Assembly: GCA_902789915.1 (NCBI GenBank)
Contig: CADAPW010000010.1
Location: forward strand, 1-41,046
DNA from: an uncultured Bacteroidia bacterium
GTDB lineage: Bacteria; Bacteroidota; Bacteroidia; Bacteroidales; F082
Direction: 5' to 3'
Length of the DNA: 41,046 bases
Position numbers and translations under genes: made by a program. Positions 25,842 to 32,754 of the stretch are shown here, one piece after another (the first letter of the stretch is position 1; each line of letters opens with the position of its first letter). Below the pieces are notes generated by a model. That model had not been told where the DNA came from. It searched no databases and saw nothing but the letters and a program-made list of their open reading frames with translations.

Positions 25842-26829
25842 CACCCGCAACTAAGTCGTTAGCGCAAAAGTACTCATACGGATTCTGTCCCTCTTATCCC
25901 AACCCTGCCAAGGTGTTCCGCCCCCAGCGAAGCGTTTGTCTTGTGGCCGTCAGTGCTACGGGCTACCATTCCGCTACGGCCACGGTTCGTACCTCTCTGT
26001 GGCCTACCACATCGTGTTCATCCCAACCAGCCGCACAAGCCTAAGCTGCTGGCATTCGCCGCTTCGGTCGCTACACGGGCGTTTTCACCTCCGCAAACGA
26101 GGCTCCCTCAGCTTCATCGTGAGTGTCCAACCCTTCGCGCCCTGACAACTACCTTCCGCTCCGACGGGCAGACAATGGCTCCGTAAACTCCGCCGTTGTC
26201 TGCTCGCTCCGCTACAGTCCGTCGTCAGGTCGCCCAACCGCACCAGCCACACCATCGCTGGAAAGCTACACATAAAAAGAAGCTTGTTGTGCCGTAGTCG
26301 GTCGCGCCGTCTCTCACGCACAAAACGCCTGTTCCGCTCACCTACGCGGCCAATACCAGCAGCCGCACCCCGTATGAAAGCCTCAACCCTTCTCAACAAG
26401 TCCTATCTGTCCTATAAGCCCTCTAATTGGCTTCTACCAACCAAGCCGCCGCTGTCATGGTTTTTGCAGAAGGGAACTTTTACCTTGCCTCCCCAATGCT
26501 GTTCGGTAATGCCGCCGATCAGGGTGGCTGTCCTCGTTCCTGCGGGAGACCACTCTGCTCGTCAGCAACACCGCCCAGCGGCCGCGCGACGGCCAGCCTC
26601 TACTTCTCAATCGCCCTGGGCAAGAGTCGTGGCGGACGAAAGCCTTATCTGTTTTTCTTTCAGCCCATACCCGCCAACGACACATGCCCAGTGCGGCTTC
26701 ATGGTAATTGAAAGCCCATACTTCTCCGAAAGTCTTATGAAAGGCCGTCGCGCCTGTCGCACATCTTAAGCTCTAACCGAGCAAAAACCCCGCCAGCGGC
26801 TGACCAACTGCTATCTCAAAAACTTTTAC
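25842..26829. other. Gene-free GC-rich block 1
   Basis: About 1 kb without a convincing gene, and markedly GC-richer than the AT-rich dnd operon before it. It is pyrimidine-rich on the plus strand, with recurring GCTCCGCTAC/GCTTCGGTCGC-like words. Open frames here are short, overlap in several frames and are Ser/Arg/Pro-rich, as expected by chance in GC-rich DNA. The least unlikely is 26427-26711 (FAEGNFYLASPMLFG). It may be a transfer origin region, decayed sequence, or a long untranslated RNA; I cannot choose. Confidence 0.55.
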
Positions 26830-26837
26830 TATCTTTG
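26830..26837 (+). promoter_or_regulatory. Promoter -7 box of the nuclease-like gene
   Basis: TATCTTTG, 21 nt before the ATG at 26859, at the exact point where base composition falls back from GC-rich to normal. Confidence 0.6.
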
Positions 26838-26858
26838 AAGCATTAAAATAACAATACC

Positions 26859-27824
26859 ATGAAGAAATACTCACATGCTTGGATAGCATTTATGGCTATC
26901 AAACGATTGGAAGTCATCGCCACCACCGAAGACCAATCCGTCATTAAAGGTGTCAGCGAAGATGTACGGAAAGAAGCAAAGGCTTTGGTCAGATGGTTCA
27001 AAAACTATCGTGACTTCGTCATACAAGGTGCTTGGTACCCCGATGAGGTGTTCAAGGACATGGCCACCAGCCACATCGTCAAGTACAAGCCTTCCGAAGA
27101 TGGCCCTTACACTACATTCGGGAAACTACCTTCCACCCATACCATCTACGAGAAGATGCGCAAGTCATCGCCGCTGTTCAACAAACCCTACAAGTTTGAG
27201 AGCGGCAACTGTGCTGACCGTTGCGAGTCCATTTCCCACAGCATCGTTGACAACTTCAAGATGCTACACCGCGAGGACAGAGGCTGTCCAATCGCTACTA
27301 CGGGAAACCACATCGCCATGCGCTTCTTTATCCTCAGTCACTATGTCGCCGACTGTCACATGCCATTGCATTGTGACAGTCGCCCATTCTCCGATGAGAA
27401 AGGCATACATGGTGCCATCGAGAAAAAATGGGAAGACCAGGTCAACAAGTCCTACAAGATTGACAAGGACAACAACCGATTCTTCTACGACCCTGACGGT
27501 TATCCCTTGCCACTCAATCCCACGCCCTTTGTTTTGGAAGTGGAAAACGAAGTGGCCACAAGGAAATATGTCCACGGTTGGGGAGGTGACAACGGCAACA
27601 CATGGGACTTCATGAGTGCCGTATCACAATACTCCTATTTGTTCTCGTACTACCTCATTCCCGACACCTTCAAGAACACTCAGACCATGCAAGAGTTCAT
27701 GGAGCAAACCGAATGGGGTCAGAACTTCGACAAATACAGCAAGATGATATTTGGTGATGCCATCGACTCCATCGCCCGTATCTGGCTCCGTGTCTGGATT
27801 AAGTACAAAAAGTGGTTGAAATAA
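26859..27824 (+). CDS. S1/P1 nuclease / zinc-dependent phospholipase C-like protein, cytoplasmic
   Basis: 321 residues. The helical metal-site pattern of the P1 nuclease/PLC superfamily is visible: an N-terminal HAW (SHAWIAFMAIKRL), ESISHSIVDNFKMLH, and the core SHYVADCHMPLHCD (H161, D165, H171) followed by HGAIEKKWED. Characterised members are usually secreted and use the mature N-terminal Trp as a zinc ligand. Here there is no signal peptide, so it probably acts in the cytoplasm. It has its own promoter and stands alone between two GC-rich blocks. It may be an anti-phage nuclease or lipase. The substrate is unknown. Confidence 0.75.
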   Translation: MKKYSHAWIAFMAIKRLEVIATTEDQSVIKGVSEDVRKEAKALVRWFKNYRDFVIQGAWYPDEVFKDMATSHIVKYKPSEDGPYTTFGKLPSTHTIYEKMRKSSPLFNKPYKFESGNCADRCESISHSIVDNFKMLHREDRGCPIATTGNHIAMRFFILSHYVADCHMPLHCDSRPFSDEKGIHGAIEKKWEDQVNKSYKIDKDNNRFFYDPDGYPLPLNPTPFVLEVENEVATRKYVHGWGGDNGNTWDFMSAVSQYSYLFSYYLIPDTFKNTQTMQEFMEQTEWGQNFDKYSKMIFGDAIDSIARIWLRVWIKYKKWLK

Positions 27825-28644
27825 CCACATCATCCCACGCACAACCCTCCCAATAAAAAACCGAGGGGGAAATCGGTGTTCCCTTCGTCGCCGCTTCTTG
27901 CGGTTGCCTTGGTGTGCGCAAGGCTATAACGAGCGCTGATGAAAACAAAATGCTGAGCTCCGCAAGCTCCGTGCGCTTTTGCTTTCATCGGCGGCCTTGC
28001 GCAACACCGCCGCGGCTCTTCGCTGTCCCGCGACAAGCGTTCCGCTGCGCTCCACTGGCGCGGCTCCAGCGAGCGTTTGCGGCTCCAAGGCCAACCGCTT
28101 TCGTGGCTCCTCGCTCGCTCGGGGCTTTCTTGTCGCCCCCCGAACCCCCAAGCGGTGCTCGTACCTCGCATCTTTTTAACGGGGGTCGCCGCGCCCCTTT
28201 TGTTTTGCGCCCCTGCTTGCGCGTCCGCCCGGCGGTTCCCTTTGTGGTGCGCTAAAGCACATCTTGTTTCGCCCCCTCATCGTTGCCACCTCAGCCCGCA
28301 TGGCATCCGCTGGTGCCTGCCTCCTCGGGGTCGCCGCCGCAAAGGCACGCCCGCCGCCGCTTCGGATTGTAACCGTGCGCGGCACCTGTCGGGCGGGTCG
28401 GCCGCGCTGGCGCGAACGGGGCGCAGGGTATCCCACTCTCGTTAGTCGTTTAGGCTCGGTTTTCTCATTCTTGCGTGAGTGTCACCGCCCCTTAGCCGCA
28501 GGCGCTTTTCCCCCTTTCGGTTTTTTCCAACGCGCAGGCCATGCCACCGTCACCCCCGTCCACCACCCCAGAATTTGGAACAGCTCGCTCCGCTAAAGCT
28601 CCGCTCGAGCAACCACCATCGTCCCCACCACCACCCTAAACTTA
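27825..28644. other. Gene-free GC-rich block 2
   Basis: About 800 bp, the most GC-rich part of the window, without a credible gene on either strand. It contains repeated GCTCC/GCGCTCC words and short palindromes. Its left edge has a minus-strand terminator (27877-27854), and the HTH gene at its right edge is read towards it, so a minus-strand transcript may cross the block. Open frames are low-complexity Arg/Pro/Ala-rich and overlap one another. Confidence 0.55.
27854..27877 (-). terminator. Minus-strand terminator at the edge of GC-rich block 2
   Basis: Minus strand: ACCGA, 8-nt loop, TCGGT, then a run of six T. No minus-strand gene ends nearby; the closest is the HTH gene ending at 28645. 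Confidence 0.5.
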
Positions 28645-28926
28645 CTATAATTTGTGTAGTATTCGGTCAATGTCTCTTTGCTTATAGCGCGGCTTGTTAC
28701 CGATGTAAATCTTAGTAAGATAGCCTTCATTATGCCACCGCCACAATGTCGTGAGATTCACGCCCAACTGCTCCGCTGCATCTCTGGGCTTAATTAGCAG
28801 ATCGGCTTCAGCTTCCTTCTTTTTATTTTCAAAAAAGAGTTGCATACGAGTATCAACAATGTTGTTGATGATGTCTTCTAAATCATCTTTCCCGATGACA
28901 TACTGAATCTGGTTGTATTTCTCCAT
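28645..28926 (-). CDS. Helix-turn-helix (HTH_17) protein 3
   Basis: 93 residues from the ATG at 28926 (MEKYNQIQYVIGKDDLEDI). It has an N-terminal helix region, then the winged HTH IKPRDAAEQLGVNLTTLWRW and HNEGYLTKIYIGNKPRYKQRDI, homologous in layout to the two HTH proteins at 13355 and 13657. The start is set by the minus-strand TATCTTTG box at 28955-28948, since an earlier in-frame codon overlaps that box. It is transcribed away from the DUF6266 cluster and the large inverted repeat, and may regulate them or act as an excisionase. Confidence 0.84.
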   Translation of the reverse strand: MEKYNQIQYVIGKDDLEDIINNIVDTRMQLFFENKKKEAEADLLIKPRDAAEQLGVNLTTLWRWHNEGYLTKIYIGNKPRYKQRDIDRILHKL

Positions 28927-28947
28927 ATCTGAAAGATTTAGTTGCCA

Positions 28948-28955
28948 CAAAGATA
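28948..28955 (-). promoter_or_regulatory. Promoter -7 box of HTH protein 3
   Basis: Minus strand TATCTTTG, 21 nt before the ATG at 28926. Confidence 0.6.
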
Positions 28956-28983
28956 GCAGTCATTGACGGCTTAGTGTCTCGTT

Positions 28984-29100
28984 CTATGGGTACGGTGCCT
29001 AAAAAAGCCAAGCCCTTAAATAAACTACGCCCCTCTAACGCGGGTCTCCGTTTGCCGTTAAGGCACTTGCTTTTTTAGCCACCTCGTTGACGACCCATAG
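28984..29100. repeat. Large nested inverted repeat (117 bp)
   Basis: Outer arms are CTATGGGT (28984) and ACCCATAG (29093-29100). Middle arms are CTAAAAAAGC(C)AAG (28999-29012) and CTTGCTTTTTTAG (29066-29078). Inner arms are CCTTAA (29014) and TTAAGG (29058-29063). The 38-nt centre is at 29020-29057. It fills the gap between the divergent HTH gene and the DUF6266 cluster, the rest of which is AT-rich leader. It could be an RNA structure, a transfer or recombination site, or an operator. Confidence 0.75.
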
Positions 29101-29204
29101 CGCAATCTTTGTCTTTTTTTGAGTGTTGAATATTTTTTTCTACGCAAATCAGCGCAAAGCAAAGCATAAGAATCCAATGTAACCAACTGTAAATAAAATA
29201 GTTA

Positions 29205-29212
29205 TACATTTG
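29205..29212 (+). promoter_or_regulatory. Promoter -7 box of the DUF6266 cluster
   Basis: TACATTTG, matching TAnnTTTG, about 51 nt before the first DUF6266 ATG in an AT-rich leader. Confidence 0.55.
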
Positions 29213-29263
29213 CGAAAATTCAATTAAACAACTTAATTATTCACACTTAAAATACTTAAAACT

Positions 29264-29935
29264 ATGGGTAAAATTAAGCAAGGAATCCTGGGTGGATTCA
29301 AAGGTAAGGTTGGCACGGTCATCGGTGCCAGCTGGAACGGCATCGCCTACATGCGTGGCCTTGCCCAATCCGTCAAGAACCCGAAGACCGCCAGTCAAGT
29401 GACGCAGCGCGGCTTCTTCAGGGAAGTCTTGGACATCGCTGGCCAACTCTCCAAAGAGCAGCTGGCCTTCTTGTTCCCTGCAACGCTCAGCGGCATGACC
29501 CGCCAGAACGCACTCGTTAAGCAGCTTGCTGCTTTCGCAGCCGTCGATGGCGACACCAAGAGCGTCGATTTGGGCAACATCAACTCCCTCGGCAACGCTC
29601 CTGTCGCCGACTTGCCTGATGTCACCATCACCGCTGCTGGTGAGAACCTGACCATTTCTTGGGACGGTGCCGAAAGCTTCCGCTCCGAACACGCCGACGA
29701 GTACCCGACCGTATTCGTGGCCAACGTCACCAAGAAAAAGGTCTATCTGGTCAACTCTACCGCCGCCTTCGGCGCATCGGGTGAGCAGTCCTTCAATGTC
29801 GGTCTTGCCGCCTACGGCGAAGCCACCGACACTTTCAGCGGCTTCATGTTGAGCACGGGCTCCAAGGTCGTCCTCGTGGGCTATGGTACAATGTCCGTTG
29901 CCAAGCGTCCCGCCAGACCCAAGAAGCGCGACTAA
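29264..29935 (+). CDS. DUF6266 family protein, copy 1
   Basis: 223 residues. It begins MGKIKQGILGGFKGKVGTVIG, then ASWNGIAYMRGLAQSVKN, the hallmark of DUF6266. The first about 110 residues are helical with a Met-Thr-Arg segment (LSGMTRQNALVKQL). The rest is beta-rich (VTITAAGENLTISWD, then VFVANVTKKKVYLV), like an Fn3-type sandwich, ending in a basic tail (KRPARPKKRD). There is no signal peptide. Function is unknown. It is the first of four tandem paralogues and the only one followed by a strong terminator, so its transcript may be partly separate. Confidence 0.88.
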   Translation: MGKIKQGILGGFKGKVGTVIGASWNGIAYMRGLAQSVKNPKTASQVTQRGFFREVLDIAGQLSKEQLAFLFPATLSGMTRQNALVKQLAAFAAVDGDTKSVDLGNINSLGNAPVADLPDVTITAAGENLTISWDGAESFRSEHADEYPTVFVANVTKKKVYLVNSTAAFGASGEQSFNVGLAAYGEATDTFSGFMLSTGSKVVLVGYGTMSVAKRPARPKKRD

Positions 29936-29956
29936 ACATTTCTTGGCCATAAGTGG

Positions 29957-29985
29957 AAAGCCGTCCAATCGGGCGGCTTTTTTTG
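29957..29985 (+). terminator. Intrinsic terminator between DUF6266 copies 1 and 2
   Basis: Stem AAAGCCGTCC (29957-29966) with GGGCGGCTTT (29971-29980), loop AATC, then a T run. It would reduce expression of copies 2-4 relative to copy 1. Confidence 0.85.
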
Positions 29986-30013
29986 AAAACACTAACGCTA
30001 AAACTTACGCACT

Positions 30014-30760
30014 ATGGGAAAAATAAAACAAGGTATCCTCGGAGGATTTAGGGGCAAGGTCGGCACGGTAGTCGGCTCCTACTGGAATGGCATCTTCTAT
30101 ATGAAAGCCTTACCGCAGTCCTATAAGAAAGGACGCTCAGGCTCTCAGAAGATGCAGCAAGGCTATTTCAAGGAGCTTGTCTCCCTTGCCATGTCGCTGT
30201 CCAACGAAGACCTGGAATTCATTTATCCGAAGAAGCCAAAGGGCATGACTCGCAGAAACCTGCTCGTCAAGCAGCTGGCTTCCTACGCGGCTGTCGTCGA
30301 CAAGTCCAAAACCGTCGACCTCGACAGCCTGGCCACTCTCGGCAACGCCCCGACGGCCGACCTCCCAGCGGTCTCGGTCGCTGCCAGCCGCACCGTCCTG
30401 CAAATCTCGTGGGACGATGTTACCTACTACCGCGACCAGCACCCCGACGATTATCCCGTCATTCTTGTGGCCAACATCACGCAGCAGCAGCTGTTTCTTG
30501 TGGTCTCTCCAGTGATGATGAAGCCGTCTGGCAAACAATCCTTCGAAGTCGACCTCAAACCCTATGGGCGTGAGCGCGACGAGTTCTCAGGATTCATGTT
30601 CGCCACTGGCCAGCGTGGTTCAAAGGTCGGATTTGGCACCTTGGCAGTCACAAAACGACCCGAAAGACCGCCTAAAAAGAAAACAAAAACGGACGAAAAA
30701 ACGCCCGATTCTGGTCCTGACCAAGGTCGTACCAAAGTCGTACCAAGTTCGCAAGCATAA
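30014..30760 (+). CDS. DUF6266 family protein, copy 2
   Basis: 248 residues, the longest copy. It shares MGKIKQGILGGF and GKVGTVVGSYWNGIFYM with the others but is the most divergent in the first half (KALPQSYKKGRSGSQKMQQGYF). The Fn3-like half is kept (LQISWDDVTYYRDQHPDDYP). It adds a Lys/Pro/Thr-rich tail of about 25 residues (PKKKTKTDEKTPDSGPDQGR), probably disordered. It lies after the terminator of copy 1; no clear own promoter is seen. Confidence 0.86.
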   Translation: MGKIKQGILGGFRGKVGTVVGSYWNGIFYMKALPQSYKKGRSGSQKMQQGYFKELVSLAMSLSNEDLEFIYPKKPKGMTRRNLLVKQLASYAAVVDKSKTVDLDSLATLGNAPTADLPAVSVAASRTVLQISWDDVTYYRDQHPDDYPVILVANITQQQLFLVVSPVMMKPSGKQSFEVDLKPYGRERDEFSGFMFATGQRGSKVGFGTLAVTKRPERPPKKKTKTDEKTPDSGPDQGRTKVVPSSQA

Positions 30761-30795
30761 AACCTAATTTATAACCTCAAAAAACCAGTAATACT

Positions 30796-31479
30796 ATGGG
30801 AAAAATTAAACAAGGAATCCTAGGTGGATTCAAAGGAAAAGTTGGTACCGTAATCGGTGCCTCTTGGAATGGCATCGCCTATATGCGAGGCCTTCCGCAA
30901 TCGGTCAAAGACCGCAAGTCTGCCGCTCAGATAGCGCAGCGCGACTTTTTCAAGGAAGTACAGAATCTCGTCGGCCAGTTGAGCCATGAGCAACTGCTCT
31001 TCCTTTTCCCAGAATCGGTGCAGGGCATGTCCCGCCGCAACCTTCTGGTCAAGCAGTTGTCCGCTGACCCGCTCATCGCTGAGGGTGCCAGACATGCAGA
31101 CCTGGCCGACATCACTTCGTTGGGCAACGCGCCTACGGCTGACTTGCCCGATGTAACTATCACTGCCTCGCGCTCGAACATCACCATTTCATGGGATGTC
31201 GAGAACGATTGGCGCGCTACGCACAGCGACGAGTATCCGACCATCTGTGTGTTCAATGTCACTCAGAAGAAAATCTTCCTCGTGCATTCCACAGTAACGG
31301 TCGGTGAATCCGGCTCTCAGTCCTTCAGCGTTAACCACGACGCTTTCGGCATCGGCTCCGACGAATACAGCGGCTTTATGCTGAGCACAGGCTCCAAGGT
31401 TGTCCTCGTTGGCTTCGGTACATTGGGTGTCATCAATCGTCCTGCCCGCCAGCGTCGCAATCCTCGCACGGGAAAATGA
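30796..31479 (+). CDS. DUF6266 family protein, copy 3
   Basis: 227 residues. The N-terminus is nearly identical to copy 1 (MGKIKQGILGGFKGKVGTVI, then ASWNGIAYMRGLPQSVKDRK). It has the same Fn3-like pattern (VTITASRSNITISWD, then FNVTQKKIFLVHS) and a basic end (RPARQRRNPRTGK). It starts 35 bp after copy 2. Close similarity to copy 1 points to a recent duplication or gene conversion. Confidence 0.88.
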   Translation: MGKIKQGILGGFKGKVGTVIGASWNGIAYMRGLPQSVKDRKSAAQIAQRDFFKEVQNLVGQLSHEQLLFLFPESVQGMSRRNLLVKQLSADPLIAEGARHADLADITSLGNAPTADLPDVTITASRSNITISWDVENDWRATHSDEYPTICVFNVTQKKIFLVHSTVTVGESGSQSFSVNHDAFGIGSDEYSGFMLSTGSKVVLVGFGTLGVINRPARQRRNPRTGK

Positions 31480-31513
31480 ACTCAATGTCTAACCCCTAAA
31501 AACAAGTAAAACA

Positions 31514-32185
31514 ATGGGTAAAATTAAACAGGGAATCCTTGGCGGATTCAAAGGCAAAGTCGGCACCGTTATAGGTGCCTCTTGGAATGGTATCTCTTAC
31601 ATGCGTGGACTAGCCCAATCGGTAAAGAACCCGAAAACGGCAGCGCAGCTGCAGCAGCGCGTCTTTTTCAAAGACTTGCAATCGCTCGCCTCGCAACTCT
31701 CGGACGAGCAGCTGCTGTCACTCTTCCCTTCGGCAAATCGTGGGATGACCCGCCGCAACATGCTCACTCGTCAGCTGGCCGCTGCCGCAGCCGTGACTGA
31801 CGATGTAAAGGCTGTCGACCTCTCCCTTCTGGAAGGCATTGGCAACGGCGAGCGCATCGACTCACCGATGCTGGAGACCGTCATCACTGAACTCGATGAC
31901 CAGTTGACCATCGGCGCGGAAGTGTCGTCTGCTGAAGCCATCGGCAAGCCTGCTGAGGCCAACTTCATCGCCGTGGCCTACAACGTCACAAAGCACAAGA
32001 TCGGAATCTTCAACAGCAATGTCACCGACCCAAGTATGGGTGTAGACATTCCTGTTGGCAACTGGGGTGAGCGTGGCGATTCAGTTCGCTTCTACCTGAC
32101 CTACGCCACGAGTGGCCAGAATGTCTACCTGCGTGGCTTCGGCTCCTTCATCATCAAGACGAGACCAGAGAAGATTGGACGCTAA
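31514..32185 (+). CDS. DUF6266 family protein, copy 4, divergent C-terminal half
   Basis: 223 residues. The first about 100 residues match copies 1 and 3 (MGKIKQGILGGFKGKVGTVI, then ASWNGISYMRGLAQSVKN). From about residue 105 the sequence differs (SPMLETVITELDDQLTIGAEV, then VAYNVTKHKIGIFNSNV). It lacks the SWD and GFMLSTGSK motifs of the others, although the beta pattern remains. It may be a chimaera or a copy that has evolved a different binding face. A strong terminator follows. Confidence 0.86.
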   Translation: MGKIKQGILGGFKGKVGTVIGASWNGISYMRGLAQSVKNPKTAAQLQQRVFFKDLQSLASQLSDEQLLSLFPSANRGMTRRNMLTRQLAAAAAVTDDVKAVDLSLLEGIGNGERIDSPMLETVITELDDQLTIGAEVSSAEAIGKPAEANFIAVAYNVTKHKIGIFNSNVTDPSMGVDIPVGNWGERGDSVRFYLTYATSGQNVYLRGFGSFIIKTRPEKIGR

Positions 32186-32221
32186 ATCAGACGATACGAC
32201 CAAGTATTTCATCAAACTAGT

Positions 32222-32253
32222 CAAGGCATCCTGTTGGGTGCCTTGCTTTTTTT
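32222..32253 (+). terminator. Intrinsic terminator after the DUF6266 cluster
   Basis: A 10-bp stem, CAAGGCATCC (32222-32231) with GGGTGCCTTG (32236-32245; one G-T pair), loop TGTT, then CTTTTTTT. Confidence 0.9.
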
Positions 32254-32312
32254 GTCTATCGGCTCAATAGAGGGCGTTTCAACGCAGTTTTAGTGAAATG
32301 TTAATCCGATGT

Positions 32313-32539
32313 CTGTCAAAGGTTGCGGAGGTCAGATTTCGCATCTTTTAGGAGGCTTGTTGGCCGCAACCTTTGCCAGCCCTCGGCTAATAGTTGGTTT
32401 TCGTTTTCCCGCTCGGTCTTTGTCGATAAGCACCAGCAATGAAAACGATTCGGAGGGCTGCCTGTCTGACAAAGGCTGCGGGGGTGGGCTTCACCTTCTT
32501 GGGACAGCTTTATGGTCGCAGCCTTTGTCAGACAGGCAG
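32313..32539. repeat. Three-hairpin cluster near the right end of the element
   Basis: Hairpin A: CTGTCAAAGGTTGCGG (32313-32328) with CCGCAACCTTTGCCAG (32364-32379), one mismatch. Hairpin C, between: AGCCCTC (32378)/GAGGGCT (32453-32459) and TCGTTTTC (32401)/GAAAACGA (32441-32448). Hairpin B: perfect 23-bp arms at 32458-32480 and 32517-32539. The arms of A and B are related (TGTC, then CAAAGGnTGCGG), so one probably arose by duplication. Together with the small RNA candidate and the arm sites this accounts for the 32186-32754 gap. No T run follows, so these are not terminators. Confidence 0.8.
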
Positions 32540-32593
32540 GCTCCAGTATATTCAAAAAAGAGTGGATGATGGTTGCAAGTAACAGAAAACATA

Positions 32594-32672
32594 TTATCTT
32601 TGCATCAGATTTCCACATAGGAAATTGAATTGCAAGCGCACCCCAGAACAAGCCCGTTTTGGGGTGTTTTTT
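32594..32672 (+). ncRNA. Candidate small RNA: promoter plus terminator, about 65 nt
   Basis: TTGC at 32573 and TATCTTTG at 32594-32601 form a good Bacteroidota promoter, with a predicted start near 32608. About 30 nt later a terminator hairpin, CACCCC (32638-32643) with GGGGTG (32661-32666), is followed by six T. There is no reading frame of useful length between. Either a short untranslated transcript or the leftover of a lost gene. Confidence 0.4.
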
Positions 32673-32678
32673 CATAGT

Positions 32679-32698
32679 ATCACGCCAAAAACACGCCA
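32679..32698 (+). promoter_or_regulatory. Candidate integrase arm-type sites, right end
   Basis: ATCACGCCAAAAACACGCCA differs at one position from the left-end doublet at 10301-10320. In the excised circle both doublets would flank the joined attachment core, as arm sites should. Confidence 0.6.
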
Positions 32699-32754
32699 AT
32701 AAAAGGCAAAGAAAAAAGCCAACCAATTGATATACAACTGATTGACTTTCAATG

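Noticed and set aside
26427..26711. Possible 94-aa gene in GC-rich block 1
   Set aside because: No start signal or promoter, composition typical of chance frames in GC-rich DNA, and competing frames of similar length overlap it.
27914..28596. Several Arg/Pro/Ala-rich open frames in GC-rich block 2
   Set aside because: They overlap in all frames and on both strands, with low-complexity products and no start context.
32309..32569. Plus-strand open frame over the right-end hairpins
   Set aside because: The sequence is accounted for by the inverted repeats; the peptide has no family features.
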